A stretch of DNA of 17,679 nt from Patescibacteria group bacterium (GCA_023487965.1 JAMDBV010000023.1:1-17679), one strand, 5' to 3'. Positions 6,936-15,984 are shown, numbered from the stretch's first letter. Notes: generated by a model not told the origin, from the sequence alone. Translations and numbers: made by a program.

Positions 6936-8021
6936 CTAAAACGGATTCTTGGCACCACGGATTTCGAAATGGACATGGGGACCTGTAGTGTGGCCGGTCA
7001 TGCCGATATAGCCTATGATTTCACCACGGCTCACGACATCACCGGCGGAAACTGCGGTTTTCAACATATGGGCATATAGAGTCTGCGTGCCATTCGGGTG
7101 AGAAATAACCACATAGTTACCGTAGCCGCCGTGCCAGAGACCGTCATTCTTGCTAATGATAACTCGGCCAGAAGCGGAAGCCAGGATCTCTGTACCAACC
7201 GGCGCGGCCAAATCTACAGCATTGTGTCCGTGAATACCTTGACTCTCATGACCGCCGACGATCGGCCTTATATAATATCCGGTATAACTCGGATAATTTC
7301 TGCCGTCATTCGATACCACGGATGCATTGCTATTATTTCGCTTGGTGGCGATCTGCGCTTGAGAAAGTTCCGCATCCGGTATCAATATCTTGTAACCAAC
7401 CGATAGTTTGGTCGACAGGGTAATGTCGTTATAGTTGAGAATATCGTTAACGTCGGCATTGTATTTCTTGGCAATTGTCGAAACCGTATCACCTTTGGCG
7501 ATCTCGTAAGAAATTCCCGAAACCGGTAGTATGATGAGCGTTTGACCGGGCTTCAATATTGACTTGCCGGTGAGGTCGTTGGCCCAAAGAACCGTATTGA
7601 TCGATACATTGAACATGTGGGCGACACCGGAAATAGTATCGCCTGGTCTTACCGTATATGTGCTTATCGTGGTATTGAAGTCATTGTCCGGGATCTCATT
7701 GGAATTTGCGATATCGGCTATCAATACCTCGCCCTTGGCGATTGGAATCAATTCCGAAGTCTTGTTCGGATTCGGATCCATATTGACAGCGGCCTGAAGT
7801 AAAGCCAACGTCTGCAGATTGTTGCTCTTTGGTTGTACTATCGTCTGGGCCGACACCGGCTCACCCTCTACTATGGGAGACAAAAATGAAAAGAGTCCGG
7901 CATAGGCCGTACCCGAATAAGCGGAAAGGGTAGTCATACCTATGAGCACGGAAACCACCCACGGATATGCCCGCGCCGTAAGAATATTATGCTTTTTGAG
8001 GGGTGGTTTTTCTAACTTCAT
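6936..8021 (-). CDS. LysM-LysM-M23 family peptidoglycan hydrolase
   Basis: This is an exported cell-wall enzyme of 361 aa. A basic N-terminus and a hydrophobic stretch (about 18-41) form a signal peptide or anchor, with a possible cleavage after AYA near 41; no lipobox is seen. Two LysM peptidoglycan-binding modules follow (about 121-166 and 171-215, each with GDT and a final ILP/IPD). A linker leads to the M23 (LytM/lysostaphin-like) domain, about 245-358. The zinc ligands H266 and D270 (HNAVD) and H351 (HVHFE) are present, as are the catalytic-site histidines H318 (YAHM) and H349, so the enzyme should be active, cutting peptide cross-bridges. The usual G in HxGxD is A268. Likely roles are wall remodelling or opening a path for surface structures; the substrate cannot be read from sequence. 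It is divergent from uvrD. Confidence 0.95.
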   Translation of the reverse strand: MKLEKPPLKKHNILTARAYPWVVSVLIGMTTLSAYSGTAYAGLFSFLSPIVEGEPVSAQTIVQPKSNNLQTLALLQAAVNMDPNPNKTSELIPIAKGEVLIADIANSNEIPDNDFNTTISTYTVRPGDTISGVAHMFNVSINTVLWANDLTGKSILKPGQTLIILPVSGISYEIAKGDTVSTIAKKYNADVNDILNYNDITLSTKLSVGYKILIPDAELSQAQIATKRNNSNASVVSNDGRNYPSYTGYYIRPIVGGHESQGIHGHNAVDLAAPVGTEILASASGRVIISKNDGLWHGGYGNYVVISHPNGTQTLYAHMLKTAVSAGDVVSRGEIIGYIGMTGHTTGPHVHFEIRGAKNPF

Positions 8022-8139
8022 ATAGATTTTCCATCCCGATTGCTATCGTATCTTTCGCTCATCCGTCCTGTATAGCTTCCAAATATAAACGGCTGTATTG
8101 AGCCATATTTAACCATAAAGGCATTTGGTTGCTGGGTTA

Positions 8140-8167
8140 AGCCTATCAGCATAACGATTAATGTCAA
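8140..8167 (-). promoter_or_regulatory. Candidate promoter for the M23 gene
   Basis: On the minus strand a perfect -35 TTGACA (8167-8162) is followed after 16 bases by TAGGCT (8145-8140), preceded by TGA, which makes an extended -10. The predicted +1 near 8133 gives a leader of about 110 nt. A second, weaker -10 (TACGAT, 8050-8045) lies nearer the start codon, and GGGATGG about 10 bases before the ATG is a poor ribosome-binding candidate. Confidence 0.4.
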
Positions 8168-8264
8168 CAATACTTATACACAAACACAATATTTGATATG
8201 ACGTCAAAATTGGTTGTACCGTGTATGAATCTATGCACGGCAATTCGTATGAACACGCATTTCA

Positions 8265-8273
8265 TGCTAATTT
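8265..8273 (+). promoter_or_regulatory. Extended -10 of a leaderless uvrD promoter
   Basis: TGCTAATTT fits TGnTANNNT. The predicted +1 is 8280, one base before the ATG at 8281. The longer reading frame from 8221 (GTG) would start upstream of this transcript and adds no helicase-like residues. Confidence 0.55.
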
Positions 8274-8280
8274 ATTATTC

Positions 8281-10278
8281 ATGGATAAACTCAACCGAGA
8301 ACAACAGATCGCCGTGGACACGCTTGACGGCCCGGTTCTCATTATTGCCGGTGCCGGCTCCGGCAAGACCAAGGTTATAACCCATCGCATGTTGAACCTG
8401 ATCAAACACGGTACAAATCCGCACAATATTCTGGCGATAACATTCACAAATAAGGCCGCCCGAGAGATGCGCGATCGTGTAAACACCCTTATTGCTTCAG
8501 ACAAGAGTCTAAATCGGCCTATTTCATCGTCAGAAAGACCGTTTGTCTCTACTTTTCACGCCCTCGGTGTGCATATTATTCGCTCGCATGCTCATGATTT
8601 GGGGCTAAAAAAGCATTTTTCCATACTCGATCGTTCAGATTCCAAACGTATCGTAAAATCTGCCATGGAAAAGCTCGGCATTGATCCCAAAAAATTCGAT
8701 CCCGGCTTCATATTGAACAAGATATCGACTCTGAAAGGCGATGGTGTAACACTGGATAATTTCTCAAGCAGCATATCCGATCAAAAAAAGGACTTTATAA
8801 ATAGCGTAACAGCACAAATATGGCAAGAGTACGAAATCTCAATGAAAAGGGAGGGGTCACTTGATTTCGACGACCTTCTCGCCAAGAGCGCCGGTTTACT
8901 CGAAAGCAATGAGGATATTCGCCGACATTACGGAAACACTTGGAAATATATACACATCGATGAATATCAGGATACAAACCGCATACAGTACAAAATCGCC
9001 AAATTGCTTATTTCCGGCCAGGAATTGAACGGCCAAAAGACACGGAACATCTGCGCCGTCGGAGACGCAGATCAAAATATATACAGCTGGCGCGGTGCCA
9101 CGATCGAAAACATCTTGAACTTCGAAAAGGATTACCCCGAAGCTAAAGTCGTCACGCTCGAGCGCAATTACCGTTCAACGAAAATCATCCTTTCCGCCGC
9201 TAACGATGTCATAAAGAAAAATTCATTGCGCAAAGAGAAAAACCTCTTTACGGACAATGTAGACGGCGAGAAGATCTCCCTCTTGATCTCTTATTCCGAG
9301 AATGATGAAGCGCGTGCGATCGCCGATACCGCCCGTGAGCTCATCGACGCCGGGACCAAACCGAGTGAGATAGCGGTATTATATCGCGCCAATTTCCAAT
9401 CACGCGCAATCGAGGAGTCTTTTATAAAAAAGAACTTGCCATATCAGCTCTTGGGCACGAAATTCTTCGAAAGAAAAGAGGTCAAGGATGTCATATCTTA
9501 TATACGCGCTTCTTTCAATCGAGAAAGCTGGGGCGATATCGCTCGAATCATAAATACGCCACCCAGAGGTATCGGCAAGGTGACACTGGCAAAGCTCGCT
9601 TCCGGCCATCATGATTTTCCGTCAGCAATGCAAGTCAAGATTGATTCATTTTGGAAACTTCTGGATGATGTGAAGAAGGAAATATGGAAGAGCAAGCCGT
9701 CTAACGTCATCAGATTTATCATCAAAGAAACTGGAATGGAAAATAGAATGCAAAACACGGACGGCGACAACGAGGATCGTCTGCTCAATGTCCGCGAATT
9801 GGTATCGGTCGCATCGCAATACGATGATATCGTCGACGAGGACAGCACTCCAACCGAAGAGGGAGATATGCCGTACCCGATAAGGACATTCCTCGAGAAT
9901 GTGGCTCTGTCAGGCGACCAAGACGAGATGAATGAGAGCAAAGACGCGGTTCGTCTGATGACAGTACATGCGTCCAAAGGCCTGGAATTTGATGCGGTGA
10001 TCGTTGCCGGACTGGAACAAGAGTTATTCCCATTCAAACATATCGATGAAGAAAACATGAGTCTGTCAGAACGCGAAGAAGAGCGCAGACTATTCTATGT
10101 CGCCATAACCAGAGCGAAGAAGAAATTGTGCCTGTCGTATGCGATAATCCGTAATGTCTATGGCCGCGAGAAGATAAGTGAACCTTCAGAATTCATCGCC
10201 GACATTGATCCGGCACTCATAGATGATACTCCGCGAGAAACGGTTTCCGGCGCCAAAGCGATATTTATAGATTTCTAA
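8281..10278 (+). CDS. uvrD: UvrD/PcrA-type superfamily 1 DNA helicase
   Basis: This ATP-dependent 3'-5' SF1A helicase unwinds DNA in repair and in replication-transcription conflicts. All motifs are in place: Q motif NREQQIAVDT (5-14), motif I AGAGSGKT (23-30, K29), Ia ITFTNKAAREM, motif II DEYQDT (227-232), motif III GDADQNIYSWRGA (261-273), motif IV ERNYRST, motif V TVHASKGLEF (561-570) and motif VI FYVAITRAKK (605-614). At 665 aa it is about 50 residues shorter than E. coli UvrD. Only some 50 residues follow motif VI, so the C-terminal Tudor-like domain that binds RNA polymerase in UvrD/PcrA seems missing or reduced. UvrD, PcrA and Rep cannot be told apart firmly here. rsmA follows 7 bases after the stop, so the two are probably one operon. 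Confidence 0.95.
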   Translation: MDKLNREQQIAVDTLDGPVLIIAGAGSGKTKVITHRMLNLIKHGTNPHNILAITFTNKAAREMRDRVNTLIASDKSLNRPISSSERPFVSTFHALGVHIIRSHAHDLGLKKHFSILDRSDSKRIVKSAMEKLGIDPKKFDPGFILNKISTLKGDGVTLDNFSSSISDQKKDFINSVTAQIWQEYEISMKREGSLDFDDLLAKSAGLLESNEDIRRHYGNTWKYIHIDEYQDTNRIQYKIAKLLISGQELNGQKTRNICAVGDADQNIYSWRGATIENILNFEKDYPEAKVVTLERNYRSTKIILSAANDVIKKNSLRKEKNLFTDNVDGEKISLLISYSENDEARAIADTARELIDAGTKPSEIAVLYRANFQSRAIEESFIKKNLPYQLLGTKFFERKEVKDVISYIRASFNRESWGDIARIINTPPRGIGKVTLAKLASGHHDFPSAMQVKIDSFWKLLDDVKKEIWKSKPSNVIRFIIKETGMENRMQNTDGDNEDRLLNVRELVSVASQYDDIVDEDSTPTEEGDMPYPIRTFLENVALSGDQDEMNESKDAVRLMTVHASKGLEFDAVIVAGLEQELFPFKHIDEENMSLSEREEERRLFYVAITRAKKKLCLSYAIIRNVYGREKISEPSEFIADIDPALIDDTPRETVSGAKAIFIDF

Positions 10279-10285
10279 CAAAAAT

Positions 10286-11083
10286 ATGCAAGCAAAAAAA
10301 TCATTGGGACAACATTTCCTCCATTCCAAACGCGCGATCGGCGACATGATCTCCGCCGCTAACATAAAAGCAGATGACAATATCCTCGAGATCGGACCCG
10401 GTACCGGCGTACTGACAGGAGCGTTGTTGCAAGCCAGTGCAAATGTGCTCGCTATCGAGGCGGATATTCGCGCCGTAGAAATACTAAAGGAAAAATTTTC
10501 GGAGGAAATAAAAAATAATCGTTTGAATATCGTTCACGGTGATATCTTGGAAATGGATAGAGGTACACTGTTTGCAACAGGGTCATATTCTATAGTTGCA
10601 AATATTCCGTATTACATCACCGGAGCAATATTGCAAAAATTTCTCGAGAACGAAGATCGACCAAAACAAATGACTCTTATGATCCAAAGGGAAGTGGCGG
10701 ATCGCATCATTGCAAACGATGGCAGAGAAAGTTTGCTCTCGATATCCGTCAAGGCATACGGTTCGCCGAGAATTGTCTCCAGAGTACCGCGAGGCGCGTT
10801 CGTCCCGCCACCAAATGTTGATTCTGCGATCATAGCTATCGAAAATATTTCCGACAGCAAATTCAAGGAAAATAATATCAGCGAGAAACAATTCTTCGAC
10901 ATCGTAAAAAATGGTTTTGCGCACAAAAGGAAAGTGTTGATTAGCAATCTGACACCCCTTTGCGGTAGGGAAAAACTGATCGCAATATTTCACAGACTCT
11001 CGATACCGGAAAAGGTCAGGGCCGAGGAATTGGGCAATGATATGTGGTTTGAATTGGCGAAGGAGTGCCAAACAGAGCCGTAA
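10286..11083 (+). CDS. rsmA: 16S rRNA (adenine 1518/1519-N6) dimethyltransferase RsmA (KsgA)
   Basis: The 265-aa length is normal for RsmA, which dimethylates two adjacent adenines in the 3'-terminal loop of 16S rRNA late in small-subunit assembly. The N-terminal signature KKSLGQHFL (4-12) is followed by the SAM site LEIGPGTGVL (34-43), an acidic E58 for the ribose, GDILEMD (85-91) and the catalytic motif NIPYY (106-110, the NLPY of other members). RVPRGAFVPPPNVDSA and the C-terminal NGFAHKRKVL complete the family pattern. It starts 7 bases after the helicase stop with no Shine-Dalgarno, in an A-rich context, so translational coupling or SD-independent initiation is likely. It converges with the small minus-strand gene, 15 bases away, with no terminator seen. 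Confidence 0.97.
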   Translation: MQAKKSLGQHFLHSKRAIGDMISAANIKADDNILEIGPGTGVLTGALLQASANVLAIEADIRAVEILKEKFSEEIKNNRLNIVHGDILEMDRGTLFATGSYSIVANIPYYITGAILQKFLENEDRPKQMTLMIQREVADRIIANDGRESLLSISVKAYGSPRIVSRVPRGAFVPPPNVDSAIIAIENISDSKFKENNISEKQFFDIVKNGFAHKRKVLISNLTPLCGREKLIAIFHRLSIPEKVRAEELGNDMWFELAKECQTEP

Positions 11084-11098
11084 AACCGCCATCTATCG

Positions 11099-11446
11099 CT
11101 ATATGCTCGAACCGTGATATAGGATCTGAAAACCTTGACCTATGTATTCCGGACCAACGAAGCATGGGCTCATAATATATGATGACATGCCCAAAAGATT
11201 CTGACCCGGATGGGGAGGAATATGCATCATGTACGGCAACTGACCATATTCCCACATAAACGGCATCAGCCCTTTGAATGTTCTGACATACAAAAGCAGA
11301 CCGTCATCACATGGTTCAATGGACTTTACCATTCCACCAAAGGGCATGTTGGCAAAAGCCGCAACATGAAGCGTTGGTACAAATATGACAATAAACGCCA
11401 GCATCGCTACCAAGAAAAGATGTTTATGTCTTTCATGTTGACTCAT
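11099..11446 (-). CDS. Small exported protein of Parcubacteria type, unknown function
   Basis: This 115-aa protein has a basic N-terminus rich in His (SQHERHKH) and a strong hydrophobic helix (about 10-31), ending in a possible signal-peptidase site near AFA. The mature part of about 80 residues is compact and rich in Gly, Pro, Met and aromatic residues, with two cysteines (in EPCDDG and SPCFVG) that could form a disulfide. The layout PFGG-x(6)-C-x(2)-G, then PGQ-x-LLG, then Cys and a final G-x-x-I-x-x-G, resembles small exported proteins often seen in Parcubacteria. I start at the ATG at 11446 because a perfect TATAAT would put +1 exactly there; ATGs further upstream would not be in the transcript. 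It is divergent from the secretion-like operon across 91 bases, which suggests but does not show a link. Confidence 0.8.
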   Translation of the reverse strand: MSQHERHKHLFLVAMLAFIVIFVPTLHVAAFANMPFGGMVKSIEPCDDGLLLYVRTFKGLMPFMWEYGQLPYMMHIPPHPGQNLLGMSSYIMSPCFVGPEYIGQGFQILYHGSSI

Positions 11447-11452
11447 GGGAGT

Positions 11453-11458
11453 ATTATA
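11453..11458 (-). promoter_or_regulatory. Consensus -10 of a leaderless promoter
   Basis: Read on the minus strand this is TATAAT, preceded by ATG. Counting its last T (11453) as -7 puts +1 at 11446, the A of the start codon. No recognisable -35 is seen. Confidence 0.7.
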
Positions 11459-11522
11459 CATCATAGATTGAAAAATCATTAACTTGTCCCCAATATTTGC
11501 GGATTTTGGCTGTATTTTCCGA

Positions 11523-11528
11523 TATAAT
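11523..11528 (+). promoter_or_regulatory. Consensus -10 upstream of the secretion-like operon
   Basis: TATAAT with predicted +1 at A11535 leaves a leader of only 3 bases before the ATG at 11538. There is no room for a Shine-Dalgarno. No -35 at proper spacing is apparent. It is back to back with the minus-strand promoter at 11453-11458. Confidence 0.62.
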
Positions 11529-11537
11529 TATCCTAGT

Positions 11538-12398
11538 ATGGCTAGATTATACCCGCGCAAATCTACTGTCTTTTTTTCGGTATTACTGGCGGTTTTGGTC
11601 ATCGGATTTTCTTGGTATAGCCGATTTGGCCAGAATGGCAAAGTCAGTTACAAAGCGGGTCAGAACGCTTTGGCCGAAAAACCTTATGATTACCACGTAA
11701 CCAGCGCGGCTGACAATTCTTGGCAAAAAAAATTCCTGGCCGGCGATGCAAGCTCAACGGTCAAATACAAAACAAACGTATCAGCTACGCAAAGCGCGAA
11801 AGATGAACCGTTGACCATGACGGACCAGCTGGGCAGAGAATTTTTGGTCAAATTTATGCAGATGCAACAAGCCGGTTTGGTCACTGACGAGAAAACGATC
11901 GGCAACGTCACGGATCAGTTGATAGCCGAGAGTATCAACAATGCTCCGATACCAAAACGTTTGACGATTGATTCGATCAAGGTTGTCGACATTCCGGACT
12001 ATCAGATATTTTCCAATTATGCCAACTCCGTAAGCAATATAATGGCAAACTATATGCCGCGCGAAAATGAGGCTGATATTGCGGAAAACGCTTTGAGCAA
12101 TGACGACATGAGCGTACTTACGAAGATTGATCCGATAATTGCCGCATATGAAAAATCAGAAAATGCGCTGAGGGCTCTGCCGGTGCCAAAAGGACTGGCC
12201 CAATTTCACTTGGACCTTATGAATGGTATAAATATTCAGATCTTCAATGCAAAAGCATTGCGTCATGTCGATACTGATCCGGTTCTGGCATTGGGTGCCT
12301 TGAATTTTGAACTGACAGGACTGCAAAGCATCAATGATTCCGTGAATAATATCAGACAATATTACACGAGCATGAATATGCCGTTCGGATATCAATAA
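11538..12398 (+). CDS. Membrane-anchored helical protein, first gene of the secretion-like operon
   Basis: This 286-aa protein has no assigned function but is of a type I associate with Parcubacteria secretion-like clusters. A short basic N-terminus is followed by a membrane helix (about 10-27). A polar linker (30-90) leads to a largely helical domain outside the membrane (about 92-286), with the patterns LTMTDQLGREFLVKFMQMQQ, LTKIDPIIAAYEKS and a DPVLAL-containing C-terminal helix pair. It has no cysteines. I start at 11538 because the longer frame (from 11484) would begin upstream of the -10 box and adds residues unlike an N-terminus. The next gene begins 3 bases after the stop, so the products are probably made together. 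A role as a periplasmic or cell-surface scaffold of the apparatus is inference. Confidence 0.85.
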   Translation: MARLYPRKSTVFFSVLLAVLVIGFSWYSRFGQNGKVSYKAGQNALAEKPYDYHVTSAADNSWQKKFLAGDASSTVKYKTNVSATQSAKDEPLTMTDQLGREFLVKFMQMQQAGLVTDEKTIGNVTDQLIAESINNAPIPKRLTIDSIKVVDIPDYQIFSNYANSVSNIMANYMPRENEADIAENALSNDDMSVLTKIDPIIAAYEKSENALRALPVPKGLAQFHLDLMNGINIQIFNAKALRHVDTDPVLALGALNFELTGLQSINDSVNNIRQYYTSMNMPFGYQ

Positions 12399-12401
12399 AA
12401 T

Positions 12402-14102
12402 ATGAATTTGTTTTCCAAAAAAAATCAGAAATATTTTGCATTGATATGCGTCTTTTCTCTGGCTTTTGCGATTGGTGCGCCTTTTACAAATGTGGCACAG
12501 GCACAAGAGGGTGCGGCTTCAAGCGCCATCGCGGTACCGATCAGCACCGGTCTTGACTACAATTCGACGATGAAACACCTCAAAGATTTTACCTTGGACC
12601 GCATCGCCACTATGGTTGCCAGACAGATCCTGCACCAAATGACTGTCAGCGTAGTGAACTGGATCAACTCCGGATTCGAGGGCAATCCTTCTTTCATAAC
12701 AAACCCCGAAGCGTTCTTTTTGGACGTCGGCGATCAATTGACCGGAGCGTTCATAGCTCAAACAGGCGTCCTTTCGCGGCTTTGTTCGCCATTCAACTTG
12801 GACATTCGTCTGGCCTTGGCTTTGGGCCAGAGCCAACTAGTCGACCAACGTTATGCCTGTACACTCTCGACCGTCATCAACAATGCCAAGAATGCAAGAG
12901 CCAACGTGACGCTCACATCGAGTCCAAATGGCGCAACACTCGGCGACATTATGTCCGGCGATGTTTTAAGCAATCCGAACCAAGTAAGTATCAATGGCAA
13001 CAGTGTCGATGCAACAAAAGCCTTCCTAGAAGGGGATTTCTCACAAGGTGGCTGGGAAGGATTCATGGCTCTTACTATGGATCCTAGGAACAACCCTAGC
13101 GGAGCATATCTCATGGCCCAAGCGGATCTACAGTCGAGAATTGAAGCTAGGAAGGGACAGCTAAATAGCGAGCTCAATCGCGGTAGCGGCTTCCTCTCAT
13201 GGAAAAAATGTGACACGATCACCGAACTGAATCCTGGAGCGACCTCCAATTCATATTACCTATCAGATCCAAGGTATACGGTTGATATGCACAAGGATGG
13301 TTCAGCCACGGTCAAATATTGCCAGACGCAAACGCCGGGTTCTGTTATTTCCAGTTCTCTGCAAAAGCAATTGGGTTCAACCGTAGATGAACTGGATCTG
13401 GCAAACAATATCAATGCGATTATCGATGCCTTGGTATCACAACTTGTCACGAAGGTCCTCACCAACGGCTTGGCATCCGTGAGCAGTACAGCCGGCGGTC
13501 GCGTATCATTCACAAATCAGATCCAAGCCAATACGCAGACGATGGTACAGCAACAGACGATATATACCCAAACACAAGCGGCCAATATAACAACTCAATC
13601 GATCGAAGCGGTAAATCAGTACAAGGGCATATACGATCAGGCGGTCAACATCATGAGCGAAAGCGCCAATAGGCTCGAGACGGCCCGGAATTGCTTCCTG
13701 GAAAAATCCGCACAACCGCAAACGTATTCGGTATCGGAAATTTCTTATGCCAATAGACAGATTTCACTTATCGACGCCGATCTCAACATCGTCAATCCGT
13801 TCCTGACCATATTGCGCGCCGCTCAATATGACGCGCAGAGCAAGATAAGCAAGATTGATGAGCTCAACCGATCGGCCGGTCGATCGGCCAGTGCGTATAA
13901 TAGCGCCGATCTGTATTCGCAGGCGGTACAAGCGGCCATATCTGCGAACAACGATGCGACTAGCAGGATGCCGGAAGCGGAGCAGGACCTGGCAAAAGCG
14001 CAAAAGGAAGCTCCCGGATGGAATACCAAGGCGGCATCATACCAGAGTGCTTGCAACAACTTCCAGCAAAGCGCGATGTTTTATTTGTTGAATAAACGAT
14101 GA
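12402..14102 (+). CDS. Secreted protein of the CPR secretion-like cluster, unknown function
   Basis: This 566-aa protein has a clear signal peptide (residues 1-34, hydrophobic 12-25, probable cleavage after AQA before QEG) and no further strong membrane helix. The mature part begins with a conserved-looking helical segment (DRIATMVARQILHQMTVSVV, then NWINSGF and NPEAFFLDVGDQ). The middle section carries GDFSQGGWEGFMALT and FLSWKKC. The C-terminal half is long, helical and rich in Gln, Ala and Ser (about 340-560), probably coiled coil. Six mature cysteines suggest disulfides, so an extracytoplasmic location fits. The layout matches a protein type regularly found in Parcubacteria next to VirB6/VirB4-like genes; a pilus-tip or channel-lining role is inference. 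The start has no Shine-Dalgarno and lies 3 bases after the previous stop; its own stop overlaps the next ATG (ATGA). Confidence 0.85.
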   Translation: MNLFSKKNQKYFALICVFSLAFAIGAPFTNVAQAQEGAASSAIAVPISTGLDYNSTMKHLKDFTLDRIATMVARQILHQMTVSVVNWINSGFEGNPSFITNPEAFFLDVGDQLTGAFIAQTGVLSRLCSPFNLDIRLALALGQSQLVDQRYACTLSTVINNAKNARANVTLTSSPNGATLGDIMSGDVLSNPNQVSINGNSVDATKAFLEGDFSQGGWEGFMALTMDPRNNPSGAYLMAQADLQSRIEARKGQLNSELNRGSGFLSWKKCDTITELNPGATSNSYYLSDPRYTVDMHKDGSATVKYCQTQTPGSVISSSLQKQLGSTVDELDLANNINAIIDALVSQLVTKVLTNGLASVSSTAGGRVSFTNQIQANTQTMVQQQTIYTQTQAANITTQSIEAVNQYKGIYDQAVNIMSESANRLETARNCFLEKSAQPQTYSVSEISYANRQISLIDADLNIVNPFLTILRAAQYDAQSKISKIDELNRSAGRSASAYNSADLYSQAVQAAISANNDATSRMPEAEQDLAKAQKEAPGWNTKAASYQSACNNFQQSAMFYLLNKR

Positions 14103-15982
14103 TCAGAAAAAATTACAAAAGAATATTGCCAATCCTTGCTATTGCTTTTGTGGCGTGGTTCATTCAGGGACATGTGGCGCATGCGGGATTATTTGATTTA
14201 AACGCATGGGACTTTGTCTGGGCTATTGCTTCAAACGGGGTGCAGGTATTCCTCACAATGGCATCATGGCTGGTCGGTGTTACAGGCACATTACTGAATG
14301 TTTCGGTGTACCTAACAACGCATATAGGAGATTTCGTGAATAATTCTGATGTCATATTTAAAGTCTGGGGAATAATAAGGGATCTAGCCAGTATGATACT
14401 TATCTTTATCATTCTCTGGGCCGCAATGCAGATGATACTTGGGATTAAACAGGCGAATTTTTCTAGTCTCATATTCAGCATCATTATCATGGGAATATTG
14501 ATAAATTTCAGCTTCTTCTTTGCGAGAGTCATGATTGACGCCTCAAACATTGCGACTTTGGAATTCTATGATGCAATTACTCCGGGAAAACCACAACTGA
14601 CTTCGACTTCATCATGGTCAGATTGGACGAATGGTGCATGGAGGGACGGAGGCTTATCGGATATATTTATGGGAGCATTGTCTGTTACCAAATGGTACGA
14701 TACCGGAAAAGTAATAAGTGCCAACAATGACGGATCGGGGGGTGCAACGACCGCTTCGACACCTTTGCGTATACTTTTGATAGGTGTGGGAGGTGTTATT
14801 GTCATGGTACTCGCAAGCTTAAGTTTCATCGGTGCGGCAGCGGCATGTATATTGCGATTGGCGGTACTCATATTTCTTTTGGCATTCTCGCCTATATGGA
14901 TAGCGGCCATGGCCATGCCGCAATTAAAGAAAGCTTCCGACATGTGGTGGGGTCAATTCAAGGCACATTTACTATTCCTGCCCGTCTACATGATGCTTAT
15001 GTATGTGGCGATCAGGATTTTGGCGGAGAGTAAACTAAATATGCTGGCAGTGTCGAGCCAAAGCGGTCTGGCAAATACGGGTTCAATGGGTGACTTTACA
15101 TCACTCTTTGTCGGCTTTGCAATCGTTCTGGTAATGCTAAATGCGCCTCTTATCGGAGCGGTCAGCATAGCGGGGGCGGGATCGAAATTGACGGAAAGTT
15201 GGTTTAAGGGGGCGAGGTCGTGGCTCGGGAAAAACACTGTCGGCAGGGCGTCTTATATGGCGGCACATTCGAAAACCTTTGGCAGAATCGCATCGGTGGC
15301 ACCTGGGGCCGGTCTGGCAATATCAAAAGGACTATCTCTAGTCGGAAATGCGGATATTGTCGGCGGCAAGAAGGGTGGCTATGAGGCAACATTGAAAGCA
15401 CAAAAGAAAGCTTACAGTTCTATGTATGAAAATATCGGAAAAGTTGATAAGACAAAATACAAAAATGCTAAAGAACTTGAGGAGGCGGAAAGTGCGGCAA
15501 AGGATCGACAAGCAAAATACTTATCAAATCTAGGAAAATTCTCTGCCCTTAACCCACTAAGATGGGCGGAGGGTCTTACAAGAACCACTGTCTTTAGCCG
15601 AACACTTAAATCCAGAGCAGCCCAAGAGACAGTCTTGGAGATAAATGAGAAGGCAAGCAAAAAAGCTCTGTTGAAAGGTCTTGGTAAGAATAAGAAGGAG
15701 CGAGATCAGAAGCAGAAAGAGCTCGACTCTCTTAACGAACGGCTAGAGAGAGAGGCGGCTGGTACTGGATTTGCAGCAGGCAAGGCACCATCGCAAACTG
15801 ATCTGGACAAACAAGAAACCTTAAAGAAGAGAATTACCGAATTAGATGAAATAATAGAAAAGGCGGAAGAAGAAAAAGATAAACAAAATGTAGATAGAAT
15901 TATAGCGGGAGTTAAAGATAAAGAAGGTGGTGACAAAGAAGAAAAGAAGGGTGGTGGAGATAGTGATAAGAACAAAAAATAA
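14099..15982 (+). CDS. Polytopic VirB6/TrbL-like inner-membrane channel protein
   Basis: This 627-aa protein has a signal-like N-terminus (about 10-29, ending AHAG) and about seven further membrane segments (roughly 45-72, 94-115, 122-143, 223-246, 248-274, 288-309, 333-358). An extramembrane loop separates the third and fourth (about 150-220). The core patterns (VWGIIRDLASM, ILINFSFFFARVMIDASN, LAFSPIW) match the TrbL/VirB6-like proteins of CPR secretion-like clusters. VirB6 proteins form part of the inner-membrane channel of type IV secretion systems. The C-terminal 220 residues are hydrophilic and very rich in Lys and Glu, with coiled-coil heptads (about 500-600) and a terminal Lys/Gly/Asp tail, presumably cytoplasmic. 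Assignment to VirB6 is by topology and motifs rather than strong identity. It overlaps the previous gene by 4 bases, and the next begins 2 bases after its stop. Confidence 0.85.
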   Translation: MIRKNYKRILPILAIAFVAWFIQGHVAHAGLFDLNAWDFVWAIASNGVQVFLTMASWLVGVTGTLLNVSVYLTTHIGDFVNNSDVIFKVWGIIRDLASMILIFIILWAAMQMILGIKQANFSSLIFSIIIMGILINFSFFFARVMIDASNIATLEFYDAITPGKPQLTSTSSWSDWTNGAWRDGGLSDIFMGALSVTKWYDTGKVISANNDGSGGATTASTPLRILLIGVGGVIVMVLASLSFIGAAAACILRLAVLIFLLAFSPIWIAAMAMPQLKKASDMWWGQFKAHLLFLPVYMMLMYVAIRILAESKLNMLAVSSQSGLANTGSMGDFTSLFVGFAIVLVMLNAPLIGAVSIAGAGSKLTESWFKGARSWLGKNTVGRASYMAAHSKTFGRIASVAPGAGLAISKGLSLVGNADIVGGKKGGYEATLKAQKKAYSSMYENIGKVDKTKYKNAKELEEAESAAKDRQAKYLSNLGKFSALNPLRWAEGLTRTTVFSRTLKSRAAQETVLEINEKASKKALLKGLGKNKKERDQKQKELDSLNERLEREAAGTGFAAGKAPSQTDLDKQETLKKRITELDEIIEKAEEEKDKQNVDRIIAGVKDKEGGDKEEKKGGGDSDKNKK

Positions 15983-15984
15983 AT

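Noticed and set aside
8109..8144. Crossing complementary segments TTAACC/GGTTAA and AGGC/GCCT that could suggest a pseudoknot
   Set aside because: The connecting loop lengths (12 and 0 bases) do not suit an H-type pseudoknot, and the segment lies upstream of the predicted uvrD transcript start.
8199..8206. Palindrome TGACGTCA between the divergent M23 and uvrD genes
   Set aside because: It is a single 8-base site with no second copy or extended symmetry; an operator cannot be argued from it alone.
8221..8280. Upstream GTG start for the helicase
   Set aside because: It adds 20 residues before the Q motif and would begin upstream of the extended -10 that predicts +1 at 8280.
9609..10058. 149-aa open frame antisense to uvrD
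   Set aside because: It lies wholly inside conserved helicase motifs on the other strand; its serine-rich composition is typical of a shadow frame.
11484..11537. Upstream start for the 286-aa protein
   Set aside because: The TATAAT at 11523-11528 lies inside this extension, so the ATG at 11538 is the sensible start.
12156..12506. 116-aa antisense frame across the junction of the 286-aa and 566-aa genes
   Set aside because: No promoter or start context, and both overlapped genes are well supported.
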